Of a stretch of DNA of 64,000 nucleotides, positions 32,506 through 42,636 are shown piece after piece. Position 1 is the first letter of the stretch. Each line of letters starts with the position of its first letter. Both the position numbers and the translations under genes were made by a program. The notes beneath the pieces were generated by a model. That model had not been told where the DNA came from. It was given only the letters and a program-made list of their open reading frames with translations, and did no database searches. Source of the DNA: Trichocoleus sp. FACHB-46 (GTDB taxonomy: Bacteria > Cyanobacteriota > Cyanobacteriia > FACHB-46); contig NZ_JACJOD010000041.1 in NCBI RefSeq assembly GCF_014695385.1, positions 62,001-126,000 on the forward strand. Direction: 5' to 3'.

Positions 32506-35223
32506 ATGACAGAAAACACCACCGCAGAAGCTCAACGGCTAGAAGCAACTCGTCAAAGACAGGCGCATTGGCGCAGATGGGGACCGTATCTCAGCGATCG
32601 CCAGTGGGGAACTGTCCGGGAAGACTACAGTGCTAGCGGGGCAGCCTGGGACTATTTCACCCATGACCAAGCGCGATCGCGGGCTTACCGTTGGGGAGAA
32701 GATGGCATCGCAGGCATTTCGGACAATCATCAACGGCTTTGTTTTGCGATCGCCCTTTGGAATGGCAATGACACAATTCTCAAAGAACGGCTGTTTGGCT
32801 TGACTGGGAAAGAAGGCAATCACGGTGAGGACGTTAAAGAATACTATTTCTACCTCGACAACACGCCGACGCATTCCTACATGAAATGCCTCTATAAATA
32901 TCCACACCAGGCATTTCCTTACGAGCAATTGGTGGCCGAGAATGCTTGTCGGGGTCGCGATCAACTAGAGTTTGAGCTATTGGAGACAGGCATTTTTGAC
33001 GAAGAACGCTATTTTGATGTCTTGGTTGAATATGCTAAAGCGGCTCCAGAAGACATTTTGATTCGCATCAAGGTCAGCAATCGCGGGCCAGAAGCTCAAA
33101 CCTTACATTTATTGCCGACGCTGTGGTTTCGTAACACTTGGTCTTGGAGTACGGGGTCTGGGAGTGAGAAGCAAGCTTGTCCCTCCCTTCCCAACTCCGA
33201 CAAGCCCTTACTGTCTAAAGCGAAATCTAAGGACAAGGACAATTACAGCGTCATTGCCGCCTCCCATTCCAGCTTGGGTGACTACTGGTTGTATTGCGAC
33301 CCACCGACAGAGCTGCTATTTACCGAAAATGAAACCAATACGGAGCGTATTTTTGGGACGCCTAACGTTTCGGCTTATCTCAAGGATGGCATCAACAACT
33401 ATGTAGTTCAGGACGAGCACACTGCTGTCAATCCTGAATTGGTTGGCACCAAAGCCGCAGCACACTATATCTTGCAGGTACAGGCAGGCGAGACGCAAAC
33501 TATTCAACTCAGATTAAATCAAGTGGCTCCAGCGCTTGTCACCGCTTCTCCCTTGGGAGCTGAGTTTGAGCGGGTTTTTAGCGATCGCCAGCGGGAAGCT
33601 GATGAATTTTACCAACGGGTTTGCTGTTTCACGCGATCGCCCGATTTGCAAAACATCCAGCGTCAAGCTTTTGCGGGCCTATTGTGGAGCAAGCAGTTTT
33701 ACTACTACGTGGTGGATGAATGGTTGAAAAACGTGCCTGCTGAGCCATCCGTATCCCCGGAGCGGCTGAAAGGGAGAAACTCTGAGTGGATTCATTTATT
33801 TAATGATGACATTCTCTCCATGCCCGACAAGTGGGAATATCCCTGGTTTGCGGCCTGGGATCTGGCCTTTCATGTGATTCCCATTGCCATGATTGATCCA
33901 GAACTGGCTAAATACCAACTGGATCGCCTGACGCGAGAATGGTACATGCATCCCAACGGCCAACTGCCTGCTTATGAATGGGCGTTTGGGGATGTGAATC
34001 CTCCTGTCCATGCTTGGGCAGCGTGGCGGATTTACAAGATTGAACAGAAACTATACGGTCGGGCCGATAGTGTTTTTTTAGAGCGAGTATTCCAAAAGCT
34101 ACTGCTCAACTTTACTTGGTGGGTGAACCGCAAAGATGCAGCGGGCAATAATGTCTTTCAAGGCGGCTTCCTCGGTCTAGACAATATTGGCGTATTCGAT
34201 CGCAGTTCCGAACTGCCTACCGGAGGTCGCATTGACCAATCGGATGGCACCAGTTGGATGGGCATGTATAGCTTGCATATGCTAGCGATCGCCTTAGAGC
34301 TATCAAAAGCCAATCCCATCTACGAAGATATTGCCAGCAAGTTCTTTGAGCACTTCCTCTACATTGCGGAGGCTATGAACCGCATGGGCCGAGAAGAAGC
34401 CTCCCTCTGGGATGAAGCAGACGGCTTCTATTATGATGTGCTCCATTTCCCAGACGGGCATCAAGTGCGCTTGAAAGTTCGCTCCATTGTTGGCCTGATT
34501 CCTCTGTTTGCAGTGGAGGCGATCGAAGCGGAACTCCTAGAGCAGTTTCCTGGTTTCTGGAAGCGAACGGAGTGGTTTATTCGCAATCGTCCCGATCTGA
34601 CACAAAATATTGCTTGTATGAAACGGCAGGGGGTCGGCGATCGCAGGCTTTTGGCGATCGTTTATCGCGATAAACTGCGGCGGATTCTAGAGAAAATGCT
34701 AGACGAAAAGGAATTCCTCAGTCCCTATGGCATTCGGGCTCTGTCCCGTTATCACGCCGAGCATCCTTACATTTTTGAAGCGCAAGGCCAGGAACACCGC
34801 GTTGATTATGAGCCAGCGGAATCCACTAGTGCCTTGTTTGGGGGCAATTCTAACTGGCGTGGCCCGATTTGGTTTCCCATCAACTTCTTGCTAATCGAAT
34901 CGCTGCAAAAGTTTCATCATTACTTAGGTGATGACTTTAAAGTGGAATGCCCGACAGGTTCTGGGCAATGGATGAACTTGTGGGAAGTCGCCAGCGAAAT
35001 CTCCCAACGACTCATAAAGATTTTTACCCAAGATGCCGCCGGTCGTCGCCCCGTCTATGGAGACACAGAAAAATTTCAAACCCACCCACACTGGCAAGAT
35101 TTGATTTTGTTCTACGAATACTTCCACGGTGACAATGGTGCTGGAATCGGTGCGAGTCACCAAACTGGCTGGACTGCTTTGATTGCTAAATTAATCCAGC
35201 AGGTGGAAGAGCACGAAGATTAG
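32506..35223 (+). CDS. MGH1-like (GH63-related) glycoside hydrolase
   Basis: Protein of 905 residues. It opens [20 protein letters not shown], then [20 protein letters not shown] and [20 protein letters not shown], the N-terminal beta-sandwich blocks of this family. The (alpha/alpha)6 catalytic part includes [54 protein letters not shown] and the closing [20 protein letters not shown]. It is related to GH63 processing glucosidase; bacterial members act on mannosylglycerate, glucosylglycerate or alpha-glucans, and this one's substrate is unknown. ATG at 32506 follows GAGAGAG. No signal peptide, so it is cytoplasmic. Confidence 0.88.
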   Translation: MTENTTAEAQRLEATRQRQAHWRRWGPYLSDRQWGTVREDYSASGAAWDYFTHDQARSRAYRWGEDGIAGISDNHQRLCFAIALWNGNDTILKERLFGLTGKEGNHGEDVKEYYFYLDNTPTHSYMKCLYKYPHQAFPYEQLVAENACRGRDQLEFELLETGIFDEERYFDVLVEYAKAAPEDILIRIKVSNRGPEAQTLHLLPTLWFRNTWSWSTGSGSEKQACPSLPNSDKPLLSKAKSKDKDNYSVIAASHSSLGDYWLYCDPPTELLFTENETNTERIFGTPNVSAYLKDGINNYVVQDEHTAVNPELVGTKAAAHYILQVQAGETQTIQLRLNQVAPALVTASPLGAEFERVFSDRQREADEFYQRVCCFTRSPDLQNIQRQAFAGLLWSKQFYYYVVDEWLKNVPAEPSVSPERLKGRNSEWIHLFNDDILSMPDKWEYPWFAAWDLAFHVIPIAMIDPELAKYQLDRLTREWYMHPNGQLPAYEWAFGDVNPPVHAWAAWRIYKIEQKLYGRADSVFLERVFQKLLLNFTWWVNRKDAAGNNVFQGGFLGLDNIGVFDRSSELPTGGRIDQSDGTSWMGMYSLHMLAIALELSKANPIYEDIASKFFEHFLYIAEAMNRMGREEASLWDEADGFYYDVLHFPDGHQVRLKVRSIVGLIPLFAVEAIEAELLEQFPGFWKRTEWFIRNRPDLTQNIACMKRQGVGDRRLLAIVYRDKLRRILEKMLDEKEFLSPYGIRALSRYHAEHPYIFEAQGQEHRVDYEPAESTSALFGGNSNWRGPIWFPINFLLIESLQKFHHYLGDDFKVECPTGSGQWMNLWEVASEISQRLIKIFTQDAAGRRPVYGDTEKFQTHPHWQDLILFYEYFHGDNGAGIGASHQTGWTALIAKLIQQVEEHED

Positions 35224-35233
35224 GGCATAGCCT

Positions 35234-35722
35234 TCAATCTAGAGGTAATTCTTCCTGCAACTCCGCCCGATACTCAGGCTTGAGCAACAAGCCCCACTGG
35301 GCGTTGTAAGGATGCACTTTGGTCGTAGGCTGCTCGGCTTGCCAGAGCGGTCGTGCTTCGTTGGCCCACTGAAAAATGCTGCCTTCCAAGTCATAAACCT
35401 GCGTGAAGCCTGCTTGCGCCAACTGAGCCGCAACTTTCGCACTGCGATACCCGATCGAGCAGTAGACAACTAGGGGTGTAGCCTGATCAATCTGGCCTAG
35501 AGCGGCCAAGTCAGGCGCAATCGGATCGATTTGCTGAGCAGTTGCCAAATGGCTGACTGCATACTCAGCCTGAGTTCGAGCATCTAATAGGAGCGGTTGC
35601 GATCGGACAGGATTGCTGAGCCATTGAGCGAGTTCTGCGGTCGTGATCCACCGAACCTGCGGAAATTGCATTGCAATCGAACGCCTGATTAGCTTGAAGA
35701 TGAGCGATCGCCCCATGCCCAT
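35234..35722 (-). CDS. Rhodanese-domain protein
   Basis: Protein of 162 residues with one rhodanese domain: PLLLDARTQAEYAVSHLATA and the active loop VVYCSIGYRSAKVA with the sulfur-carrying Cys. It moves sulfane sulfur or reduces small substrates; the partner is not known. The start is 3 nt after the queA stop, so the two are co-transcribed. Internal methionines at residues 3 and 18 are alternative starts; the last puts the start right before QFPQVRWITTAEL, the usual beginning of the domain. Confidence 0.88.
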   Translation of the reverse strand: MGMGRSLIFKLIRRSIAMQFPQVRWITTAELAQWLSNPVRSQPLLLDARTQAEYAVSHLATAQQIDPIAPDLAALGQIDQATPLVVYCSIGYRSAKVAAQLAQAGFTQVYDLEGSIFQWANEARPLWQAEQPTTKVHPYNAQWGLLLKPEYRAELQEELPLD

Positions 35723-35725
35723 GAT

Positions 35726-36892
35726 TTAGATTCTGGCCTCTGGCAACACCAGCATGGCATCCCCAAATGAATAGAAACGGTACTGTTCCGCGATCGCCTC
35801 TTGGTACAACGCCATCAAGCGCGGACGACTTACCAACGCACTCACCAGCATCAGCAAACTGGAGCAAGGCAAATGGAAATTGGTAATTAATCCCTCCACG
35901 ACGCGCCATTGATAACCAGGGTAAATAAATAGATTCACCTTGCCTTGGTAGGGCTGCAATTCACCAAACTGGTTGCCATTCTGCTCAGCTTGCTGCGCCA
36001 CTCCTTCCAGGGTGCGGACGACCGTCGTACCCACAGCAATCACGCGCCCGCCTTGGGCTCTGGTCCGCTGAATTTTGGCGACTGTCTCGGCTGGAACTTC
36101 TACCCACTCGCTATGCATAGCATGTTGGGTAATATCCTCCGCTTCGACGGGCCGAAAGGTGCCGACTCCCACATGTAAGGTAACGAAGGCTTGGTCAATG
36201 CCTTGAGCTTGTAACTTAGCCAGCAACTCAGGGGTAAAGTGCAAGCCTGCGGTTGGGGCTGCGACAGCTCCAGGTTGCGCGGCATAAACCGTTTGGTAGC
36301 GTTCTGGCTCTGCTTCCGATTGGGTAATGTAGGGTGGCAAAGGTACTTGGCCGAGTTCGTGTAGGCGTGTTTGCAATGACTCCCCATCGGGCACCTCGAA
36401 CTGCAAAATCCTCCCTCCCGTGGGCGCATCCGTCGCTAAGACCGTGGCCTTTAAGCTCGGTGGCTCAGTTGGGTCTGGACCAAACTCAATTGCCGCTCCG
36501 GGTTTCAGCCGCCGACCGGGTTTGACTAGAGCCAGCCAGCAATTAGGTTGGGGTTGGGGTTCTAGGAGCAAAACTTCGATCGCGGCACCCCCTGGCTTAC
36601 GACCGTACAACCTGGCGGGAATCACACGGGTATTGTTGAGCACTAGTAAATCTCCCGACCGGAGGAGATCTGGCAAGTCTCGAAAGATGCGGTGGCTATG
36701 CTGAGTTGGGGAATCGAGGACGAGCAACCGTGCCTGATCCCTTGGCTCTACGGGGTTTTGAGAAATCCTTTCTTCTGGTAACTCGTAGTCATAGGCGCTC
36801 AGTAATTGGTCGGAGGTAGGCTCGGACGCGATCGCCGGAGTGACAGGCTGATCTGAGGAACTAAAATTGTGAGGTTTGGCCGTGAAGTTCAT
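35726..36892 (-). CDS. queA: S-adenosylmethionine:tRNA ribosyltransferase-isomerase
   Basis: Protein of about 388 residues. QueA blocks are clear: YELPEERISQNPVEPRDQAR, LLVLNNTRVIPARLYGRK, AAPTAGLHFTPELLAKL, TLHVGVGTFRPVEAEDI, NLFIYPGYQW and the end YRFYSFGDAMLVLP. The enzyme transfers the ribosyl group of AdoMet to 7-aminomethyl-deazaguanine in tRNA, making epoxyqueuosine. The N-terminus before the conserved block is about 35 residues longer than in E. coli. ATG at 36892 is preferred to a TTG at 36913. It is co-transcribed with the rhodanese gene. Confidence 0.95.
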   Translation of the reverse strand: MNFTAKPHNFSSSDQPVTPAIASEPTSDQLLSAYDYELPEERISQNPVEPRDQARLLVLDSPTQHSHRIFRDLPDLLRSGDLLVLNNTRVIPARLYGRKPGGAAIEVLLLEPQPQPNCWLALVKPGRRLKPGAAIEFGPDPTEPPSLKATVLATDAPTGGRILQFEVPDGESLQTRLHELGQVPLPPYITQSEAEPERYQTVYAAQPGAVAAPTAGLHFTPELLAKLQAQGIDQAFVTLHVGVGTFRPVEAEDITQHAMHSEWVEVPAETVAKIQRTRAQGGRVIAVGTTVVRTLEGVAQQAEQNGNQFGELQPYQGKVNLFIYPGYQWRVVEGLITNFHLPCSSLLMLVSALVSRPRLMALYQEAIAEQYRFYSFGDAMLVLPEARI

Positions 36893-37042
36893 ACCAGCGT
36901 AAGGCTGCGACAAGCAATGAAGGGCAAAACTTATAACAACATTGGGTGGAACCCCCCATAGGAGGTCGGGGGCTTCTCCCCTATTGGCTTCAGCAAATCC
37001 CCGTAAGAATAGAAATGTAGCATTCGCTGGGTCCGAAGAAAC

Positions 37043-37432
37043 ATGGAATATCTCTACTACCTTGGCAATGCCAGCCTCACCCTAAGAGTCGTCGAACACC
37101 TACATGGCACCACGCTAATGCCTGTTCGATTCATGACTGTAATTCATCAGATTGATGGCTGGGTCGTCAAGGTCAAGATGAATCGCTACTTGAGCCCACA
37201 AGAAGATGGAGATTTCCGAGCTTTCTTGAATGAGCTAGGCATTCCCTACGAGCCAGAAATTCGTATTCAAATGGCTTTGTGGAGCCTGGAAACGGGTCAG
37301 TCTGCCATTGATGTGATGCGGCGCTATCAAGTAGCGGTGGTTTCTCACGGTAGCCCCGATCGCGGTGAAATTGAAGAGTTCCGTAAGCAGTTTGTTCTAG
37401 GACTGGGCTATTGTCCTGAGACGCTAGCTTAA
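37043..37432 (+). CDS. Conserved hypothetical cyanobacterial protein
   Basis: Protein of 129 residues, MEYLYYLGNASLTLRVVEHL, then FMTVIHQIDGWVVKVKMNRY and LRVEHL-type beta strands, ending with EEFRKQFVLGLGYCPETLA. Composition and codon use are those of a real soluble protein. I do not recognise a domain. It is divergent from queA, separated by 150 bp. Confidence 0.65.
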   Translation: MEYLYYLGNASLTLRVVEHLHGTTLMPVRFMTVIHQIDGWVVKVKMNRYLSPQEDGDFRAFLNELGIPYEPEIRIQMALWSLETGQSAIDVMRRYQVAVVSHGSPDRGEIEEFRKQFVLGLGYCPETLA

Positions 37433-37507
37433 GCTGCAACACGTGGCAATTTCTTCTGGCTGGCTATCATCTCCCAGCAGGTGTTGGAGTAGCCTGATAA
37501 CGGCAAA

Positions 37508-38107
37508 TTAAGTGAAAGCCGCTTGGATATAATCTTTTAAGCTTAGTTGATAACCTTCGATCGCAATAGGTTGCCCTTGGGCGATCGCTGCTTGACTCTG
37601 GTTAACCACATGATTCATTGCTAATATCGCAGCCTGAACTTGATCGACACCAAGCTTTTCAGGTTGCGATCGCGCTTTTGATTCAGTTTGATACGCCACC
37701 AGCGCCACATCAAAGCGGCAAGGTAGTTTTGCAAGTTCTGGATAATTGGACAAAAATAATTCTGCTGTCTGCCAAAGCTTGGCTTGCTTTTGGGTCGTGA
37801 TCGCTAGCAAGCCGTCCGTATCCCAATTGTTGTCGCTACGAGTTTTAACTTCCACAAATACAAGCGTGGCTGAACGCGATCGCATCTGGTCAGGTGATAT
37901 AGGTCTAGATGCTATGGATTGTTGGACCGCAGGTTGTTGGGCAATTAGGTCAATTTCGCCCCAACGACAATGCCAGCGTTGATGCAGCAGTCCCCAACCT
38001 TGAGCTTGCAACCATGCTGCAATAAAGGCTTCTCCTAGCAACCCGATTTCGCTCTTAGATTGAGACGAGCGGCGCGATCGCGAGGGTCTAGGCGTGTCAG
38101 AATTCAT
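37508..38107 (-). CDS. YraN/UPF0102 family nuclease-like protein
   Basis: Protein of 199 residues. The YraN core is IGLLGEAFIAAWLQAQGWGL, RWHCRWGEIDLIAQQ, TLVFVEVKTRSDNNW and CRFDVALVAYQ. The E...GEIDLI...VFVEVKTR arrangement is the PD-(D/E)XK restriction-endonuclease-like active site. The family is nearly universal in bacteria, with an unclear role in DNA processing. The protein has about 60 extra residues, as an insertion before VFVEVKTR and a C-terminal extension, as is common in cyanobacteria. Confidence 0.9.
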   Translation of the reverse strand: MNSDTPRPSRSRRSSQSKSEIGLLGEAFIAAWLQAQGWGLLHQRWHCRWGEIDLIAQQPAVQQSIASRPISPDQMRSRSATLVFVEVKTRSDNNWDTDGLLAITTQKQAKLWQTAELFLSNYPELAKLPCRFDVALVAYQTESKARSQPEKLGVDQVQAAILAMNHVVNQSQAAIAQGQPIAIEGYQLSLKDYIQAAFT

Positions 38108-38320
38108 GCACTTTACTTAAATTTGCTTGCAGGAAGAAGCAGTCAGACTTTAACCTTCGTTACGAGTCTAGTGCTTTTTCACCAAGGAGACCGACAGCTT
38201 CGGGTAGGATCAGGGATGGGACCGCTCAGGTCAGTCTAGGCTGCGCTTAGCGCTAGCCTATAGATTGATGTGGCTCCCAGACTCACTGATTCGTCACAGT
38301 CACTTAGTAAAGTACGCGAG

Positions 38321-38881
38321 ATGGACAGAAGGTACGGTTTCCCATTGCTTCAGCACCCAATTCAGAAACCAGTGAAAACAGCCTGGTATCAACGCCTAGC
38401 CACTGCTTGTTTCAGCTTATGCTGGATGACTCTGGCGGGGTTGCTGGTTTGGGGGGCGATCGCGGCTCCTGCTTTGGCTGAGGACTATAACAAAGCTTTC
38501 TTGGTGGGGGCCGACTTTTCGGGCCGTGTTTTAGTAGACTCCAGCTTTACTAAGGCCAATATGCGCGGCATCAATCTCAGTCAGAGTGATTTGCGCGGAG
38601 TGAGCTTTTTTGGGGCTAATCTGGAAGCTGCCAATTTGGCAGGGGCAAACCTCAGCAACGCCACGCTAGATACGGCTCGCCTGTCAGATGCAAATTTAAC
38701 CAATGCGATTCTAGAAGGAGCCTTTGCCTTCAACGCCAAGTTTGAAGGAGCCGTGATTGACGGCGCAGACTTCACCGACGTGGAGTTTCGACAAGATGCC
38801 CAAACTTTGCTCTGCAAGGTGGCGAAGGGCACTAACCCAGCGACAGGACGCAACACCCGCGACACGCTCTATTGCAACTAA
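38321..38881 (+). CDS. Exported pentapeptide-repeat protein, lumenal type
   Basis: Protein of 186 residues. After a basic N-terminus the hydrophobic segment WMTLAGLLVWGAIAAPALAE is a signal peptide. The mature part is a right-handed beta-helix of A(D/N)LXX repeats (GADFSGRVLVDSSFTKANMR, GANLEAANLAGANLSNATL, DANLTNAILEGA), closed by a two-cysteine cap (LLCKVAKGTNPATG to LYCN). This layout matches thylakoid-lumen pentapeptide proteins. The frame extends up to a GTG at 38270; ATG at 38321 gives a more normal signal length. Its last 4 bases overlap the convergent dnaG. Confidence 0.85.
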   Translation: MDRRYGFPLLQHPIQKPVKTAWYQRLATACFSLCWMTLAGLLVWGAIAAPALAEDYNKAFLVGADFSGRVLVDSSFTKANMRGINLSQSDLRGVSFFGANLEAANLAGANLSNATLDTARLSDANLTNAILEGAFAFNAKFEGAVIDGADFTDVEFRQDAQTLLCKVAKGTNPATGRNTRDTLYCN

Positions 38882-40893
38882 CCCAACTGCGGCACTTCTA
38901 GTAGATCGGCTGGGGTGACGCAGCGTTGGCGATCGAGTTCTTGCAGGTAGCGTCTTTCGTCGTAGAACAGCTTCTGAAACCGCAAGGCTTCGACATCGAA
39001 GGCCGCATCTAGGCTTTGTTCTAAAGAATCTAGGATTTGTACTTGGTTGGGGTCAGCCAAGATCGCTTGCGTGGCTTCTTCCCACATCTTCAGCAAGTGA
39101 CGGCAACGTTTCTCGCACATAATCCGCTCTAGGCTAGCAGTGGCAGTGCGAATCGCTAGACTCGGACGGAGAATATCTAACTTTGCTGTTTCATCGAGTT
39201 GCAGAATGTGCAGAACTCGCTTAATTTCCTCTGGCGACTCAGTGCAGCGGTCTTGCAGGGCCGTGAGTAAGTCAACTTCTGTGTGCTCCTCCCAACTGGC
39301 GTAAGACTGAGGCAGTTCGGTCTGAGGCTCTTGATTTTCTGTTTCTTCAATGTCTAGGATCTGCCGCCACAGAAAGCGGTAATGAGACAAGCTAAACTCC
39401 AGTTCACGCTCTTTAAGGGCGTTATGCACTTCTGGACGATGAGCGGGGCAATGAATGTAGATACGGAGCAGTTGGGCTTCTGCTGCTTCTCGCAAGCTGT
39501 AATCGGTGGGTTTTTCCCATTTTTGCGATCGCCCGTGCCAACGCTGCCCCCGAACTTGGGTGCGGAGGTTTTCTTCCAGTTGCAGCGCAAACCTGGCATC
39601 GCCTTGACTCAAAAACCCCGCACACTGATGAATATAGTGGGTTCGTAAAGGGGTATTGGGTAAATTGCCTAGGAGCTTGACGATCGCCTGAATCGACTGC
39701 TGGAACTGATCAGCTTGCTTCAGGTCTTGGCCTTGGAGCGCTTGTTGAATTTGCCAATCTAACCACAGGGGCGCTCTTTCCAGGAGGCTGAGGTAATGCT
39801 CTGAAGAATGCGTGTGCAAGAACTCATCCGGGTCTTTGCCTTCGGGAATGTTGAGGACTCGCAACTGCACCTGACCTTGGTAAGCCAAATCAGCCACTTC
39901 CCCGATTGCCCGTTCTGCCGCTTTCACCCCCGCCGCATCGGCGTCAAAGTTGAACACAACTTGCTTTGACTCGCTATAGCGCAGTAATTGTTTGACTTGG
40001 GCCACACTCAATGCGGTACCCAAAGACGCGACGGCGTTGGTAATCCCGGCGGCATGCAGGGCAATTACATCAAAATAACCTTCTACGACTACCGCTTGGT
40101 CTTGCTTGGCGATCGCAGCGCGGGCCTTGTCTAACCCAAACAGGGTTTTGCCTTTGTCAAATAGATCCGTATCGGGGGAGTTGAGGTATTTGGGTTGCTC
40201 ATCGCTCAGGGTGCGGCCCCCAAACCCAATCACACGACCTTGAATATCCAGAATCGGGATCATCAAGCGATCGCGGAAACGGTCGTAGTAACCACCCCCA
40301 GATTTGCGCGGCAAAATTAATCCAGCTTGGTCTACCAACTCCACCGGGTAGTGTTTCTGCTCTACCAAATAGCCGTACAGCGTTTCCCAACCCGCCGGAG
40401 CGTAACCGAGTTGAAACTGCTGAATCGTTTCTTGGCTCAGGTGCCGAGAGTTTTGTAGGTAATCTAAAGCGACCTTTCCTTGAGGTTGTCGCAGTGCATG
40501 CTCGTAAAATTTGGCCGTCAGCGACAAAATCTCGTACAACTGCTCCCGCACCGAAAGCTGCCGTTGCAACTCTTGGCGCTGTTCTGGAGCCAAAGTTTTG
40601 ACATTTACTTGGTAGCGGCGAGCCAGATCCAGCACGACATCGCTGAAGGAGTTTTTACCCAACTCCATCAGAAACTTGATCGTGTTGCCACCCGCTCCAC
40701 AGCTAAAGCAATAGTAAAACTGCTTGCTGGGACTGACGCTGAAGCTCGGAGACTTGTCATCGTGGAACGGGCAGAGCCCGACAAAGTCTTTGCCCTGTTT
40801 CCGCAGCACGACATGCTCAGAAACTATATCGACAATGTCAGCTTTTTGCTTGACTTGCTCAATAGTGTCAGGATGCAGCCGAGGAATGTCCAT
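38878..40893 (-). CDS. dnaG: DNA primase
   Basis: Protein of 671 residues. Zinc-binding domain: GLCPFHDDKSPSFSVSPSKQ then FYYCFSCGAGGN. RNA polymerase domain with LIPILDIQGRVIGFGGRTL and PKYLNSPDTDLFDKGKTLFG, and Toprim motif QAVVVEGYFDVIALH followed by FDADAAGVKAAERA. The C-terminal part is the DnaB-interaction region. It makes RNA primers at replication forks. It starts at ATG 40893 with MDIPRLHPDTIEQVKQKADI, the usual N-terminus. Confidence 0.97.
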   Translation of the reverse strand: MDIPRLHPDTIEQVKQKADIVDIVSEHVVLRKQGKDFVGLCPFHDDKSPSFSVSPSKQFYYCFSCGAGGNTIKFLMELGKNSFSDVVLDLARRYQVNVKTLAPEQRQELQRQLSVREQLYEILSLTAKFYEHALRQPQGKVALDYLQNSRHLSQETIQQFQLGYAPAGWETLYGYLVEQKHYPVELVDQAGLILPRKSGGGYYDRFRDRLMIPILDIQGRVIGFGGRTLSDEQPKYLNSPDTDLFDKGKTLFGLDKARAAIAKQDQAVVVEGYFDVIALHAAGITNAVASLGTALSVAQVKQLLRYSESKQVVFNFDADAAGVKAAERAIGEVADLAYQGQVQLRVLNIPEGKDPDEFLHTHSSEHYLSLLERAPLWLDWQIQQALQGQDLKQADQFQQSIQAIVKLLGNLPNTPLRTHYIHQCAGFLSQGDARFALQLEENLRTQVRGQRWHGRSQKWEKPTDYSLREAAEAQLLRIYIHCPAHRPEVHNALKERELEFSLSHYRFLWRQILDIEETENQEPQTELPQSYASWEEHTEVDLLTALQDRCTESPEEIKRVLHILQLDETAKLDILRPSLAIRTATASLERIMCEKRCRHLLKMWEEATQAILADPNQVQILDSLEQSLDAAFDVEALRFQKLFYDERRYLQELDRQRCVTPADLLEVPQLG

Positions 40894-41217
40894 TGACGCT
40901 GTGCCGAAAAGTAGAACTCACTTACTATTGTCACCGCTCTCTCAGTTTCAGCCAAGCCGTTGTGCTTTGAGAAAAGCCGTGCTGTGACTTCATTTGCCTA
41001 AACCCGTTGGTACAAAAGGCTGAAGTTCGAGTATTATCACGGTGATCTCGCCTGGAAGCTGTATTCTGGCTTTGGGTTGGGCATAATCAATTCGTTAAGG
41101 GTAATTTCATTTATTCAGAGTCATGGGTAGAGGGCCGTTCTAGAGGTCAAGCTACAGCAGTTTTATTAAACAGAAACTAAATATCAATAATTTTTAGCTC
41201 TAGAGGAAACAGCGCAG
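40894..41217. promoter_or_regulatory. Divergent intergenic region, dnaG and amidase
   Basis: 324 bp without a supported ORF between the starts of dnaG and the amidase gene. Promoters for both should lie here. AGAGGAAACAGCGC before 41218 serves as the amidase ribosome binding site. No hairpin or repeat of note. Confidence 0.4.
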
Positions 41218-42621
41218 ATGGGACGAATCTTTATTTCGGCAGGTCATGGTGGAAACGAGAACGGCAGAATCGATCCAGGCGCGATCGCGGGCGGCACCAC
41301 AGAAGCCAGAGAATTGATTCTGCTGCGGGATTTGATCGTCGCCGAACTGCGATCGCGAGCGTTTGAAGTTTTGGCCGTACCCGATGACCTCAGCCTAGCG
41401 GGGACCATTGCCTGGATCAACAGTCGCGGGCGCGTGGGTGACGTAGCCCTAGAAATTCACGCTGATGCCTTCTCTGACCCCTCTGTGAGGGGAGCCAGTG
41501 TTTTCTATATTGCCAATAATGACGAGCGCAAAGCTCACTCAGAGCTGTTGTTGCTGGCGCTGCTGCGTCGAGTGCCCCAACTGCCAAGCCGAGGAGCTAG
41601 ACCCGACACTGCTACCGGAGTGGGCAGCCTAGCTTTTTGCCGCCAAATCATTCCTGCTTCTCTGTTAATGGAAGTGGGTTTCTTAACCAATCCAGACGAT
41701 CGCTTTTTGATTCAAAACCGTCGCCGCGATATTGCGTTGGGTCTGGCTGACGGCTTAGCAGCTTGGAGCCGAGCGGTAAGTGGAACAACTCCTACGCCAA
41801 CTCCCACACCAACCCCTACGCCTACGCCCACTCCCACGCCCACACCTTTGCCGACTGGCACCTATACTCCCGCCAACATCAATATTAATGGCTCTATTTA
41901 TGGTGAACAGGGCATTGTGGTCAATGGCAATGCTTACATTCCAATTGACTTGGCCGATCGCCTGCGGGTAGATTTGACCAAAGCCCCTAATATCCGCCGG
42001 ATCAACTACCGCAACATTGTCTACATCCGAGCGGTCGATCTGCGGGAGGTTAATATTTCTGTGGGTTGGGATAGCGTCAGCCGGACAGTGATTTTGCGAT
42101 CGATCCTTTCAATTTGTCCCGGTCAACTCGATCGCATCATTAGCAACGGCAACACTTCGGAAGTCCAGCTAATGATGTTCCTCAAATCTAACAATGAGAA
42201 TGCTTTAGCTCAGTTTCCCGACTTACCGAAGCTGTACCGAGAAGAAGCCAGCGTGGAAGGCGTAAATTACGATATTGCTTTCTGCCAAATGTGTGTGGAG
42301 ACGGGCTTTTTACGCTTTGGTAGTGAAATCAAACCTTCGCAGAACAACTTTGCTGGCTTGGGAACAGTCGGTGGTGCTGAGGTGGGTGCGTCTTTCCCCA
42401 GTGCCCGCATTGGAGTTCGGGCGCATGTGCAGCACCTCAAAGCCTATGCCAGCACCGAGCCTTTAGTTCAGGATGTGGTTGACCCGCGCTTCCGCTTTGT
42501 CACTCGCGGTATTGCCCCTTTGGTGGATCAACTGAGTGGTCGCTGGACTGCTGACTTACAGTACGGCACTAAAATTACCGCTACCCTGAGAAGGCTCTAC
42601 GAAACCGCAGGATTACTGTAA
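41218..42621 (+). CDS. Bifunctional N-acetylmuramoyl-L-alanine amidase / glucosaminidase
   Basis: Protein of 467 residues with three parts. Residues 1-185 are an Amidase_3 domain with zinc ligands His10 (SAGHGG), Glu29 and His81 (EIHADAF) and the catalytic Glu152 (LMEVGF). Residues about 189-213 are a (Thr-Pro)n linker. Residues about 218-297 resemble the copper-amine-oxidase-type stalk, and 300-467 resemble a lysozyme-like glucosaminidase with probable Glu361 in QMCVETGFLRF and NNFAGLG. It should cut both the peptide and sugar parts of peptidoglycan. There is no signal peptide: the catalytic domain starts at residue 1, so export must use another route or cell lysis. Confidence 0.88.
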   Translation: MGRIFISAGHGGNENGRIDPGAIAGGTTEARELILLRDLIVAELRSRAFEVLAVPDDLSLAGTIAWINSRGRVGDVALEIHADAFSDPSVRGASVFYIANNDERKAHSELLLLALLRRVPQLPSRGARPDTATGVGSLAFCRQIIPASLLMEVGFLTNPDDRFLIQNRRRDIALGLADGLAAWSRAVSGTTPTPTPTPTPTPTPTPTPTPLPTGTYTPANININGSIYGEQGIVVNGNAYIPIDLADRLRVDLTKAPNIRRINYRNIVYIRAVDLREVNISVGWDSVSRTVILRSILSICPGQLDRIISNGNTSEVQLMMFLKSNNENALAQFPDLPKLYREEASVEGVNYDIAFCQMCVETGFLRFGSEIKPSQNNFAGLGTVGGAEVGASFPSARIGVRAHVQHLKAYASTEPLVQDVVDPRFRFVTRGIAPLVDQLSGRWTADLQYGTKITATLRRLYETAGLL

Positions 42622-42636
42622 GGCTCGTTGAATTTA

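Noticed and set aside
39354-39648. Frames on both strands inside dnaG
   Set aside because: They lie within the conserved primase coding region and have no features of their own.
41796-41856. Short C-rich repeats that resemble a tandem array
   Set aside because: They encode the Thr-Pro linker of the amidase in frame; no spacers or CRISPR features.
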